From contig DATNEW010000029.1 in the NCBI GenBank assembly GCA_035606695.1, positions 1 to 64,000 of the forward strand: a stretch of DNA of 64,000 nt, in the 5' to 3' direction. A model generated the notes under the pieces. It searched no databases and was not told the origin of the DNA. It saw only the letters and a program-made list of their open reading frames with translations. Source of the DNA: Gemmatimonadaceae bacterium. GTDB lineage: Bacteria; Gemmatimonadota; Gemmatimonadetes; Gemmatimonadales; Gemmatimonadaceae. Shown here in pieces: positions 29,707 through 37,961 of the stretch. Position numbers and translations under genes: made by a program. Position 1 is the first letter of the stretch, and the number at the start of each line of letters is the position of its first letter.

Positions 29707-32700
29707 TTACGGCGTGACGCGGACGCTGACGCCGATGCTGCGTGCGCTCGGGATCGAGCCGTACTCCTGGCCCTGGTTGCCCGGGTCCTGGCTGTACGCG
29801 ACTTCCGGATCGATGTTCGGGACCTTCGTCCAGGTGTGCAGATTCCGGCCGACGATCGCGATGTTCATCGAGTTCGCATGCAGGCGGTTGGCGAGGCGCG
29901 GCGAGAGCTCATAGCCCAGGCGCACTTCACGCAGCTTCACCCACGTGTCGTTGTAGATGTACGGATCGACCGACGGATAGATGTTCTGGAAATACTCTTC
30001 CGACGTCACCGTGTCGGTGTTCAGCTTGCCCGTGTTGACGTCGATGCCGTGCACGACGACGCCGGGCTTGTTCCAGTCCACCTCGCGTCCCTGCAGCGAA
30101 TTCGCGAGCACGCCCGCGTATTCGCCCCACTGGTTCGTGACGCTGAAGATGTTGCCGCCCTTGTGGATGTCGATCAAGCCGCTGAGCGACCAGTTCTTCC
30201 ACACGAAGCTGTTGTTCCAAGCGCCGACCCATTCCGGCTGGAAGTTGCCCATCACCTTCTTGGAGCCCGCTTGCGGCAGGCCGCCGTCGGTGAGGATCAA
30301 GCCCGTGGCACTGTCGCGCGCGAACGCGGTGCCGAACAGCGTGCCGTATGGCTCGCCTTCACGCGCTTCGACGTCGACGCCCCACGTGTTGCCGAGGCGG
30401 ATGCGGCTGATGCCCGGGTAGAGGGTCACGACGCGGCTCGCGTTCTTCGCGAAGTTGAAGCCGGTCGTCCAGTTGAACCCATTGCTCATCTGCAGCGCCT
30501 GCACGGTGAGCTGCGCCTCGGCGCCTTCGTTCTTCACGCGGCCGGCGTTGATCACAACGGCGCCGAAGCCCGTCGCCGACGAGATCGACACCGGGAAGAT
30601 CTGGTTGCGCGTGTTCTTGTCGTAGTAGCTCGCGTCGAGATCGACCCGGCCGTGCAGGAACGCGATCTCGACTCCGCCTTCGCTCGACCGTGTGAGCTCG
30701 GGCTTGAGGCTGGCGTTCGCGATCTGGTCGCTCAGCGTGAACTGCGGCTGGCCCTTGAACTGCGACGAGACGCCGGTGTACACGGTGCGCAGTTGGTACG
30801 GGCTCGCGTCGTTGCCCACCTGCGCCAGCGCGCCGCGCAGCTTGAAGTACGAGATGCCGTGGTTGGCGATGGACGGGAAGAGATCGCTGAGGACGAGCGA
30901 CGTGTTCACCGAGGGATAGAAGTACGAGTTCTGGCCCTTTGGCAGCGTCGACGACCAGTCGTTGCGCGCGGTACCTTCGACCGTCCACCAGCTGTTGTAC
31001 GTGAACGATGCCGAGCCGTAGGCGCTGTTCACCTGCCGGCGGCGATCGGTCTGCGAGTTCGCCAGCGCGATCGCGGCGTTCGAGACGTTGTAGATGCCCG
31101 GCGCCGAGATGCCCTGCGTCGACACCTGCGTCCAGTTGTACGTCTCCTTGCGGATGTTGCCGCCGAACGTGCCGTTCAGCGCGAGCTTGTTGTAGGTCTT
31201 GTTCGCGGTGAGCAGCGCTTCGCTGTTCGTCTCGTTGTTGTACTCGTTCGAGAGCGCGAAGCCGCCGTTGTACGACGGATTCACCGGCGCGCCGGTGATG
31301 TCCGCCGGGCTCCAGTCCTGCGCGATGTTCAGGCGATACCAGTCGGAGCCGGTGCGGCCCGTGAGGTTCAGCCAGTCGGTGATCTTGTACGTCGCCGAGA
31401 CGTTGCCGAGCAGGCGATCGCGCGTGTCGTTCTCGGGATTGCCGTACATCAGGAAGTACGGGTTGTTATGAAAGTCGTAATTCCAGTTGTACTCGCGGCC
31501 GTCCGGGCCGTTGTTCAGCGCCGACGAGGCCTGCCAGTTCTGCTTGAGCTCACTGAGATTGACCTGGCGTCCGAACCACACGAAGCTCTCGAGAATGCTG
31601 TTCGAGTAGCCCTGGCCCGGGCGATTGCGGCCGCCGTTCCGGATGTAGTTCACCGTCGCGTCGGCGCTCAGGCGATCGGTCACCTGCAGCGTGCCCGTGA
31701 GGAGCGCGTTGGTTTTCTGGAGATACGTGCCCGGGATGATGCTCGAGTTGTTGTCGGTGCCGGCGGAGAGACGCGCATTCGCGCGGTCGGTGCCGCCGCT
31801 CACGGCGATCGTCGCGGAGGCGGTGTGCGCCGTCTGGAAGAACGACGCGACGTTGTCGGGATGCGCGACCCACGGACCGCCGTCGACGGCGTCGAACTGC
31901 TTGCACGGCACGCTCGTGTCGTACGTCGTCGTCTTCGGCTTGAAGATGCACCCCGACGTGCGGCCGTCGAGCTGCGGGCCCCAGCTCTGGTCGGCGCCGT
32001 CGTTCACGCCGTCACCCAGACCGTCGACATAGAGGAACTCGCCGCCGGCGCCCTGGCCGTACTGATTCTGATACGTGGGCAGCCGCGACGGATTGTCCCA
32101 CGTGTAGAACGAGTTCGCGTCGACGCGCATGCGGCCGCCCGAGTTGCGGCCCGTCTTTGTCGTGATGAGGATGACGCCGTTCGCCGCGCGTGAGCCGTAC
32201 AGCGCCGCGGCATTCGGCCCCTTGAGCACGGTCATCGACTCGATGTCGTCCTGATTGATGTCGTTGATCGCGCTGCCGAAGTCCCACCCGCCGTTCGCGC
32301 TGGCGCCGTGATCGATGTGCGACACGGGCACGCCGTCGACGATGAACAGCGGCGTGTTGTCGCCCGTGATCGAGTTGGCGCCGCGAATCGAGATGTAGCT
32401 CGAGCCGCCCGGCGTGCCGGTGCCCGTGATCTGAACGCCCGCGACCTTGCCCTCGAGCTGATCGACGATGCTCTGCGCCTTGGTCTGCGTCAAATCGCTG
32501 TTGCTCACCGTCTGCACCGCGGTGCCGAGCTGGCTCTTTTCCTTTTCCTGTCCGAGCGCGGTCACGACGATGCCTTGCAACTCCATCGCGGCGGCGCTGA
32601 GCATGAAGTCATGCGTGATCGAGGTGCCGGCGAGTCGGATCGTCGTCGACTTGGGCTCGAAGCCGATGCGGCGCGCGGTCAGCGTGACGGTCTGTCCCGC

Positions 32701-32922
32701 GATACGATTGCCGGGAAGGGTGAACGAGTAGCGTCCATTCGCGTCGGTCAGCGCACCGGCTGACATCGAGGGAATGCTGACGCTGACCGACGGCAGTGGG
32801 GCCGCGGACTCACTGGTGACGCGTCCGCTGATCGTCGTGCCTTGCTGTGCCGCGGCAAGTGTGGGGATTGCCCCCAGCAACAGCGCTGCGACCGCGAAGG
32901 CGGCGTGCGAGTTTCTGGACAT
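29707..32922 (-). CDS. SusC/RagA-like TonB-linked outer-membrane transporter
   Basis: The product is 1071 residues. ATG 32922 is chosen because a signal peptide (about 1-25, ending TLAAAQQ) and GAGGAAA fit there; the longer frame upstream is unlikely. A carboxypeptidase-regulatory-like domain (about 28-110) contains ISGRVTSESAAPLPSVSVSI and a DANGRYSFTLPG turn. The plug domain has VVTALGQEKEKSQLGTAVQT, LEGKVAGVQI, SIRGANSITGDNTPLFIVDG and VLKGPNAAALYGSRAANGVI. The ~800-residue remainder is beta-barrel-like, ending in SIGVSVRVTP. It imports oligomers with the downstream SusD partner. Confidence 0.94.
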   Translation of the reverse strand: MSRNSHAAFAVAALLLGAIPTLAAAQQGTTISGRVTSESAAPLPSVSVSIPSMSAGALTDANGRYSFTLPGNRIAGQTVTLTARRIGFEPKSTTIRLAGTSITHDFMLSAAAMELQGIVVTALGQEKEKSQLGTAVQTVSNSDLTQTKAQSIVDQLEGKVAGVQITGTGTPGGSSYISIRGANSITGDNTPLFIVDGVPVSHIDHGASANGGWDFGSAINDINQDDIESMTVLKGPNAAALYGSRAANGVILITTKTGRNSGGRMRVDANSFYTWDNPSRLPTYQNQYGQGAGGEFLYVDGLGDGVNDGADQSWGPQLDGRTSGCIFKPKTTTYDTSVPCKQFDAVDGGPWVAHPDNVASFFQTAHTASATIAVSGGTDRANARLSAGTDNNSSIIPGTYLQKTNALLTGTLQVTDRLSADATVNYIRNGGRNRPGQGYSNSILESFVWFGRQVNLSELKQNWQASSALNNGPDGREYNWNYDFHNNPYFLMYGNPENDTRDRLLGNVSATYKITDWLNLTGRTGSDWYRLNIAQDWSPADITGAPVNPSYNGGFALSNEYNNETNSEALLTANKTYNKLALNGTFGGNIRKETYNWTQVSTQGISAPGIYNVSNAAIALANSQTDRRRQVNSAYGSASFTYNSWWTVEGTARNDWSSTLPKGQNSYFYPSVNTSLVLSDLFPSIANHGISYFKLRGALAQVGNDASPYQLRTVYTGVSSQFKGQPQFTLSDQIANASLKPELTRSSEGGVEIAFLHGRVDLDASYYDKNTRNQIFPVSISSATGFGAVVINAGRVKNEGAEAQLTVQALQMSNGFNWTTGFNFAKNASRVVTLYPGISRIRLGNTWGVDVEAREGEPYGTLFGTAFARDSATGLILTDGGLPQAGSKKVMGNFQPEWVGAWNNSFVWKNWSLSGLIDIHKGGNIFSVTNQWGEYAGVLANSLQGREVDWNKPGVVVHGIDVNTGKLNTDTVTSEEYFQNIYPSVDPYIYNDTWVKLREVRLGYELSPRLANRLHANSMNIAIVGRNLHTWTKVPNIDPEVAYSQDPGNQGQEYGSIPSARSIGVSVRVTP

Positions 32923-33295
32923 GGCGTGTCGTTTCCTCGTTGAGTGAAACGGCCGGGCGTTCCGCACAGCATGTCGGCGGCGGCATGCACATGCGGTGAC
33001 AGCTCGACCAGGGCTCCGAGTGGCTGCGCCGAGATGTGCGCAGCCTGTTACTGCGATGCAGTCGTGATGCAAGGGAATCGCAAGGGCACGGGCCGGTCAG
33101 GCCGTGACTCGGTGCGAGCAGGTAGCCTCACGATGCGAGTAACTAACCGGCGTGTAAGGGAACAGTCAACGGGTTCCCAACGGTCACAAATCGTTGCGTG
33201 GCAATCATTTACGTGTGAATTAAGCATCTGTTCGGCATGCCGGGCGAACACACTCTTTACAGTTTGCTCATCCCCCGCGCGCGCATATTCCCGCC
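32923..33295 (-). promoter_or_regulatory. susC upstream region (373 bp, no gene)
   Basis: No coding sequence was recognised. On the minus strand TTGACT (33169-33164), a 17-bp spacer and TTAGTT (33146-33141) make a candidate promoter that would give a leader of roughly 210 bases before susC. The leader region contains no recognised riboswitch. The plus-strand side (near 33190-33290) is relatively AT-rich and may have driven the decayed gene at 33296. Confidence 0.35.
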
Positions 33296-33927
33296 ATGCG
33301 CATCCTCGACTCGCGTCATCGGTTTGACCGGATTCACTCGTTCGCCGCCGCCCTCCTCACCCTCAGCATCGGGCACCAGACCACGCTCGGCGCACAGACC
33401 TCGGGGCCCACCACCCCCATCACCGGCACCGTCGTCGCCAGCAACATGAACGACAACACCGCGACGCTCGTCGACGCCGCGAGTGGACGTCCCATCGCGA
33501 CGGTGCCCACCGGCGAAGGCCCGCACGAAGTCGCGATCTCGCACGACGGCCGCACGGCATGGCGTTTTTTCCCGGCGACCCCCTTGCCGCGGTGACGTCG
33601 GAGACGAGCGGCGCGGTGCTCGTGGTCGACGTGCGCGCGGCGCAGGTCACCGACACGATTCGCGGCTTCGGGCTGCCCTACCGCATGGCGATCGCGCCCA
33701 ACGGTCGCGTGGCGGTGGTGAGCGATCCCGTCAAATCACAGATTCGCGTGTTCGACGCCGCGACGCATCATGAGCGTTTCCTAATCGACGTACCGAAGGA
33801 CAGCGTCCTGAGCACTGGCGCCAATCGGCAACTGGTCGGATGGCGTTGGCTACTCGCCCATCGTGCAGAGGTAGGCGCGCTGGCGGTCGGGCCGACACAT
33901 CATCCCGACCGACCGGAGCGAGGATGA
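33296..33927 (+). pseudogene. Decayed YVTN/YncE-like beta-propeller gene
   Basis: The first segment (33296-33570) encodes a signal-like N-terminus and propeller sequence such as TGTVVASNMNDNTATLVDAA and GEGPHEVAISHDGRTAW. The frame is then lost. Propeller sequence resumes in another frame from 33559 with MAFFPGDPLAAVTSETSGAV, VVDVRAAQVTDTIRGF and MAIAPNGRVAVVSDPVKSQI. Compared with intact relatives, roughly one blade between the two pieces is missing, and the C-terminal blades are absent after VDVPKDSVL-like sequence. A deletion with frameshift is the simplest reading. It converges on the aldo/keto reductase 9 bp away. Confidence 0.75.
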
Positions 33928-33936
33928 CCACGATTT

Positions 33937-34929
33937 TCAGCGATAGACCGTACTCATGTCCGGATATCGCGTCCCATTCGCGGCGCCGACAGGAAATACA
34001 TCGTCGAGCCGCGACAGATCCTGCGCACTGAGTTGAATGTCGGCCGCACCGGCGTTCTCTTCGAGGCGCGCAATGCGTTTCGTTCCTGGAATCGGTACGA
34101 CGTCGTCACCGCGCTCCATCACCCAGGCGAGCGCGAGTTGCGCGGCACTCACGCCCTTGTCCTTGGCGACGCGCTCGACTTCAGCGACGAGGTCCAGATT
34201 CTTCGCGAAGTTCTCGCCTTGAAAGCGAGGGTTGCGCCGCCGAAAATCATCCGCCGGCAGATCGTCGAACGATTTGAACTGGCCGGTGAGAAAACCGCGG
34301 CCGAGCGGGCTGTACGCCACGAAACCGATTCCCAGCTCGCGCACGGTATCGAGCACACCGTTCTCCTCGACATCGCGGGTCCAGAGTGAATACTCGGTCT
34401 GGAGCGCCGTGATGGGGTGCACGGCATTCGCACGGCGAATCGTGTCGGGGGCGGCCTCGGACAAACCGAGGTGTTTCACTTTGCCGGCCTTCACGAGCTC
34501 CGCCATCGCGCCGACGGTGTCCTCGATCGGCACCTTGGTGTCGACACGATGCTGATAATACAGATCGATATGATCGATGCCGAGTCGCTCGAGCGACGCG
34601 TCGCACGCCTTGCGAACGTAGTCCGGGTCTCCGCGAATGCCCAGGAATTGACCGGCTTCGCCTCGAACGCTGCCGAACTTCGTCGCGACTACCACGCGAT
34701 CGCGACGACCTGCGATCGCTTTGCCCACCAGCTCCTCGTTCCTGAACGGGCCGTACATGTCGGCCGTATCCAGAAAGTTGATGCCGAGCTCCAGCGCGCG
34801 ATGAATCGTCGCGATCGACTCGCGATCGTTGCCCTCGCCGTAGAACTCACTCATCCCCATGCAGCCGAGTCCGATCGCGGACACTCGTAATTGAGCTCGG
34901 CCAAGCGTTCGCATTTGCATCTCTCGCAT
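33937..34929 (-). CDS. Aldo/keto reductase
   Basis: The 330-residue product has the AKR barrel signatures: [24 protein letters not shown] (catalytic Asp and Tyr), VVVATKFG (Lys), [10 protein letters not shown] (His) and [15 protein letters not shown] (NADPH-binding end). It should reduce aldehydes or ketones with NADPH in the cytoplasm; it resembles the AKR13/YajO-like group. An in-frame ATG at 34917 is an alternative start. It appears monocistronic. Confidence 0.93.
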   Translation of the reverse strand: MREMQMRTLGRAQLRVSAIGLGCMGMSEFYGEGNDRESIATIHRALELGINFLDTADMYGPFRNEELVGKAIAGRRDRVVVATKFGSVRGEAGQFLGIRGDPDYVRKACDASLERLGIDHIDLYYQHRVDTKVPIEDTVGAMAELVKAGKVKHLGLSEAAPDTIRRANAVHPITALQTEYSLWTRDVEENGVLDTVRELGIGFVAYSPLGRGFLTGQFKSFDDLPADDFRRRNPRFQGENFAKNLDLVAEVERVAKDKGVSAAQLALAWVMERGDDVVPIPGTKRIARLEENAGAADIQLSAQDLSRLDDVFPVGAANGTRYPDMSTVYR

Positions 34930-34990
34930 GCTCCCGATCCGAAGTGACCTCGTTTGAGATCATACGGAGGGCGAGAAATGCGTAGCGTGC

Positions 34991-37405
34991 TCAGTCGTAG
35001 CGCAACGCGTCGACCGGATCGATTCGCGCCGCGCGGCGGGCCGGGACGTAGCTCGCCACCAGCGCCACGCACGCCAACAGCACCGCGACGCCGGCGAAGC
35101 TCGCGGCATCGAACGGCGACACGCCGACGAGCAGCGTGCGCAACGTTCGCGTGACGGCCAACGCGCCGGCCAGCCCGATCGCGATACCGATCGCCCCCAG
35201 CAGCGCGCCGTGGCCGACGATGAGTCGCAACACGTCGCCGCGCTGCGCGCCGAGCGCCACGCGCACGCCAATTTCCTGCGTGCGCTGCGAGACGGCGTAC
35301 GAGATCACGCCGTACACGCCAACGGAGGCGAGCACGAGCGCAATCGCCGCGAACGCGGCGAACATCTTTCCGTAGAGCGCCTGCTGCCAATACGAACGTT
35401 CGATGTTCGCGTCCATGGTGAGCACGCGATACGCCGCGACGAGGGGATCGCTCTGCTTGAGTGCCGCGAGCACGGTCTTGGTGGCCGCGCTGGGATCGCC
35501 CTGCGTGCGCACGACGATCGCCGCCGAGTTCCAGCCGCCCTGGCGATATGGCATGTATCCCTGAAAGTCGGGCGCCGACGTGAGCTGCCGGTCCTTGATG
35601 TCCGGCGTGACGCCGACGATGGTGTTCCAGCGGTGCGTGGTCGCGCTGGCCGCGTTGAAGTCGAATCGTTTGCCGAGCGCCGCCTGCGTTGATCCCCAAT
35701 ACTTCTCGGCCATGTGCTGATTGATCACGGCGACGCGGCCCGTCTCGCCGCTATCCGCCCATTCCTGCTGCGTGAACATGCGCCCGGCGATGATCGGCAC
35801 GCGGAGCGTCTCGAGGTACCGCGGTGAGACCCAGCGGATCTCGAGCAGCGGCTCGGAGCCAAGCTTGATGTCCTGTCCCTCCGGGAGGAAGAAGCTGTTG
35901 TTGTTGTTGCCGCTGAGCGGAATGTTGTTCGCGATCGACGCGGAGACGATACCCGGCTGGGCGTTGAGACGCGCGAGAAATGGATCGAAGAAGTTGAAGC
36001 GCTTGTACGACGAGTCGTACGACGGACCGGAAAGTGTGACGCGCATCGTCAACAGGTGGCTCGCATCGAAGCCGGGCTTGATGCTCTGCATTCCGAGAAA
36101 GCTGCGAACGAGCAGCGTCGCGCCAACCAGCAAGACGAGTGACAATGCGACTTCGCCAATGACGAGACTCGAACGCAGTCGTTGCCGCGCACGCCCGGCG
36201 CTCGCGCCGCGGGCGCCGGCATCGCGCAGCGTCTCATTCAAATTGGGGTTCGCGGCCTGCAGGGCGGGGACGAGTCCGAACAGAAACCCCGTGCCCACCG
36301 CGACGGCGACCGTGAACAACAGCACCGGCCCATCGATCGTGAAGTGCATCCAGAACGGGATTCCGCCCAGAATGTTCGCCTTGATCCACTGCAGGAACGC
36401 GTACGCGAACGCGACGCCGAGCGTCGCGCCGGCGAGCGCGACGACAATACTTTCGGTGAGCATCTGGCGAATCACGCGCCACCCGTCGGCGCCGAGCGCG
36501 ACGCGTACGGCCATCTCCTTCGATCGCGCGGCGGCGCGCGCCAGCAGCAGGTTCGCTACGTTCGCGCACGCGATGAGCAGGACGAACGCGACCGACGCCA
36601 TCATGATCATGAGCGCGGGCCGCGCGTCGCCGGCCTGAAAGTCGCGCAATGTCTGCACCTCGACCCCCCAGCCCGTATTCGAGGCGGGGTACAGCGCCTC
36701 GAGCTCGCGGCCGATGCGTGAGAGATCGGCGCGCGCCTGCTCGATGGTGGACCCGGCCTTCAGACGGCCGATCACCTGCCATGAATGATTGCCGCGATTC
36801 TGGACGGGATCCGTTCGGAGCGGCGTCCATGCCTGCGCGGACGCCGGGAACTCGAAGTCGGGCGGCATGACGCCGATCACGGTGTAGGGCTGGCCATTCA
36901 CCATCACCTGCCGGCCGACAACGTCGCGGCGCGCGTTGAAACGCTCGCGCCATAAGCGATCGCTAATGAGCAAAACCTTACGGCCTCCGACGCGATCTTC
37001 CTCCTCGAGAAAATCGCGCCCGAGCGCCGGGGCAATGCCGAGCACGTGAAACATCGTCCAGGAGACGGAGCCGCCCTCGATGAAGTCGGCGCCGTCGCCG
37101 CTCGCCAGATTGAACGACGCTCCCGTGTACGCACCAGCGCTCTCGAGTGACCGATTCTCGGCTTGCCAGCTCCGAAAGTTCGGGTACGACACGGAGTTCA
37201 TGTGCCAGCCGCGCGTGCTCGATTCACCGATCGCGACCAGCTCGTCGGGATTCCGATACGGAAACGGCCGCAGCAAGAACGCGCGAACGCAGCTGAAGAT
37301 CGTCGCGTTCACTCCGATGCCGAGCGCCAGGCAGATCACGGCGGCAACGGTGAACGCAGGGTTCTTCAGCAGCGTGCGAATGGCAAACCGAACATCCTGA
37401 AGCAT
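34991..37405 (-). CDS. ADOP-type ABC transporter permease without prefix
   Basis: The product is 804 residues, beginning MLQDVRFAIRTLLKNPAFTV immediately at the first membrane helix. It has two MacB-like periplasmic regions and two sets of FtsX helices, with SKEMAVRVALGADGWRVIRQ in the middle and QEIGVRVALGAQRGDVLRLI near the end, and it finishes VPARRAARIDPVDALRYD. No padR gene or ATPase is adjacent. It is downstream of a small exported charged protein on the same strand (62-bp gap), with a divergent paralogue beyond. Confidence 0.92.
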   Translation of the reverse strand: MLQDVRFAIRTLLKNPAFTVAAVICLALGIGVNATIFSCVRAFLLRPFPYRNPDELVAIGESSTRGWHMNSVSYPNFRSWQAENRSLESAGAYTGASFNLASGDGADFIEGGSVSWTMFHVLGIAPALGRDFLEEEDRVGGRKVLLISDRLWRERFNARRDVVGRQVMVNGQPYTVIGVMPPDFEFPASAQAWTPLRTDPVQNRGNHSWQVIGRLKAGSTIEQARADLSRIGRELEALYPASNTGWGVEVQTLRDFQAGDARPALMIMMASVAFVLLIACANVANLLLARAAARSKEMAVRVALGADGWRVIRQMLTESIVVALAGATLGVAFAYAFLQWIKANILGGIPFWMHFTIDGPVLLFTVAVAVGTGFLFGLVPALQAANPNLNETLRDAGARGASAGRARQRLRSSLVIGEVALSLVLLVGATLLVRSFLGMQSIKPGFDASHLLTMRVTLSGPSYDSSYKRFNFFDPFLARLNAQPGIVSASIANNIPLSGNNNNSFFLPEGQDIKLGSEPLLEIRWVSPRYLETLRVPIIAGRMFTQQEWADSGETGRVAVINQHMAEKYWGSTQAALGKRFDFNAASATTHRWNTIVGVTPDIKDRQLTSAPDFQGYMPYRQGGWNSAAIVVRTQGDPSAATKTVLAALKQSDPLVAAYRVLTMDANIERSYWQQALYGKMFAAFAAIALVLASVGVYGVISYAVSQRTQEIGVRVALGAQRGDVLRLIVGHGALLGAIGIAIGLAGALAVTRTLRTLLVGVSPFDAASFAGVAVLLACVALVASYVPARRAARIDPVDALRYD

Positions 37406-37467
37406 CGTCGTGGCCGCGAGGGTGATGTCTGGCGGTCAGACAGCACGACGTGCGCGTTGGTTTGTGT

Positions 37468-37824
37468 CTAGCGAATCCGCTGAGGCCCGCGGAACCGCCG
37501 CTCGCGATCGAAGTCCAGCCGATCACGCAGGCGATCGAGCGTGCGTTCACGCGAACGGGCGCTCACACGGTCGGCAACACGTTCGCGGGAGCGGAGCTCC
37601 AGTCTGCGCTCAGACACGCGATCCGCCGCACGCTCGATCGCGCGTTCGCGGTCCCGGTCGGCGTGCTCGCGCGCACGTTCGGCGCGCTCGACGGCGCGTT
37701 CCTGCTGGCGCGCGCCTCGCTCGGCGTCGGAGGGCCAGGAATATCGTTGCGCGTGCGCCACGGCCGGCAGCGCCGCGACGCCGATAATCGCCATCCACGA
37801 CAGGATCGCCGGTCTGAATCGCAT
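37468..37824 (-). CDS. Small exported Arg/Glu-rich protein
   Basis: The product is 118 residues from ATG 37824. A signal peptide (about 1-26, ending PAVAHAQ) is followed by ~85 residues dominated by Arg, Glu, Asp and Ala in a repetitive ERAxRxxxRER pattern (for example RAREHADRDRERAIERAADR). It should form a long charged helix or coiled coil. The family was not recognised. The strong bias could come from GC-rich repeat DNA, but the signal peptide and clean frame support a real gene. Confidence 0.6.
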   Translation of the reverse strand: MRFRPAILSWMAIIGVAALPAVAHAQRYSWPSDAERGARQQERAVERAERAREHADRDRERAIERAADRVSERRLELRSRERVADRVSARSRERTLDRLRDRLDFDRERRFRGPQRIR

Positions 37825-37961
37825 GGAAGCTCCGTAGAGGTGAGTGTGACTAGCTGGTAGGACAACGCGACGGCGCATTTGGTTGATCCGGCCGTGACGC
37901 ATCGGAAACCACAAGCCGGGAGGTACCGTACGGCCAGTCGAACCCCCGACCAGGCCACTTC

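Noticed and set aside
28858-32193. 1111-codon plus-strand frame opposite susC/susD
   Set aside because: It spans two clearly real minus-strand genes and has no domain motif; a GC-codon artefact despite its length.
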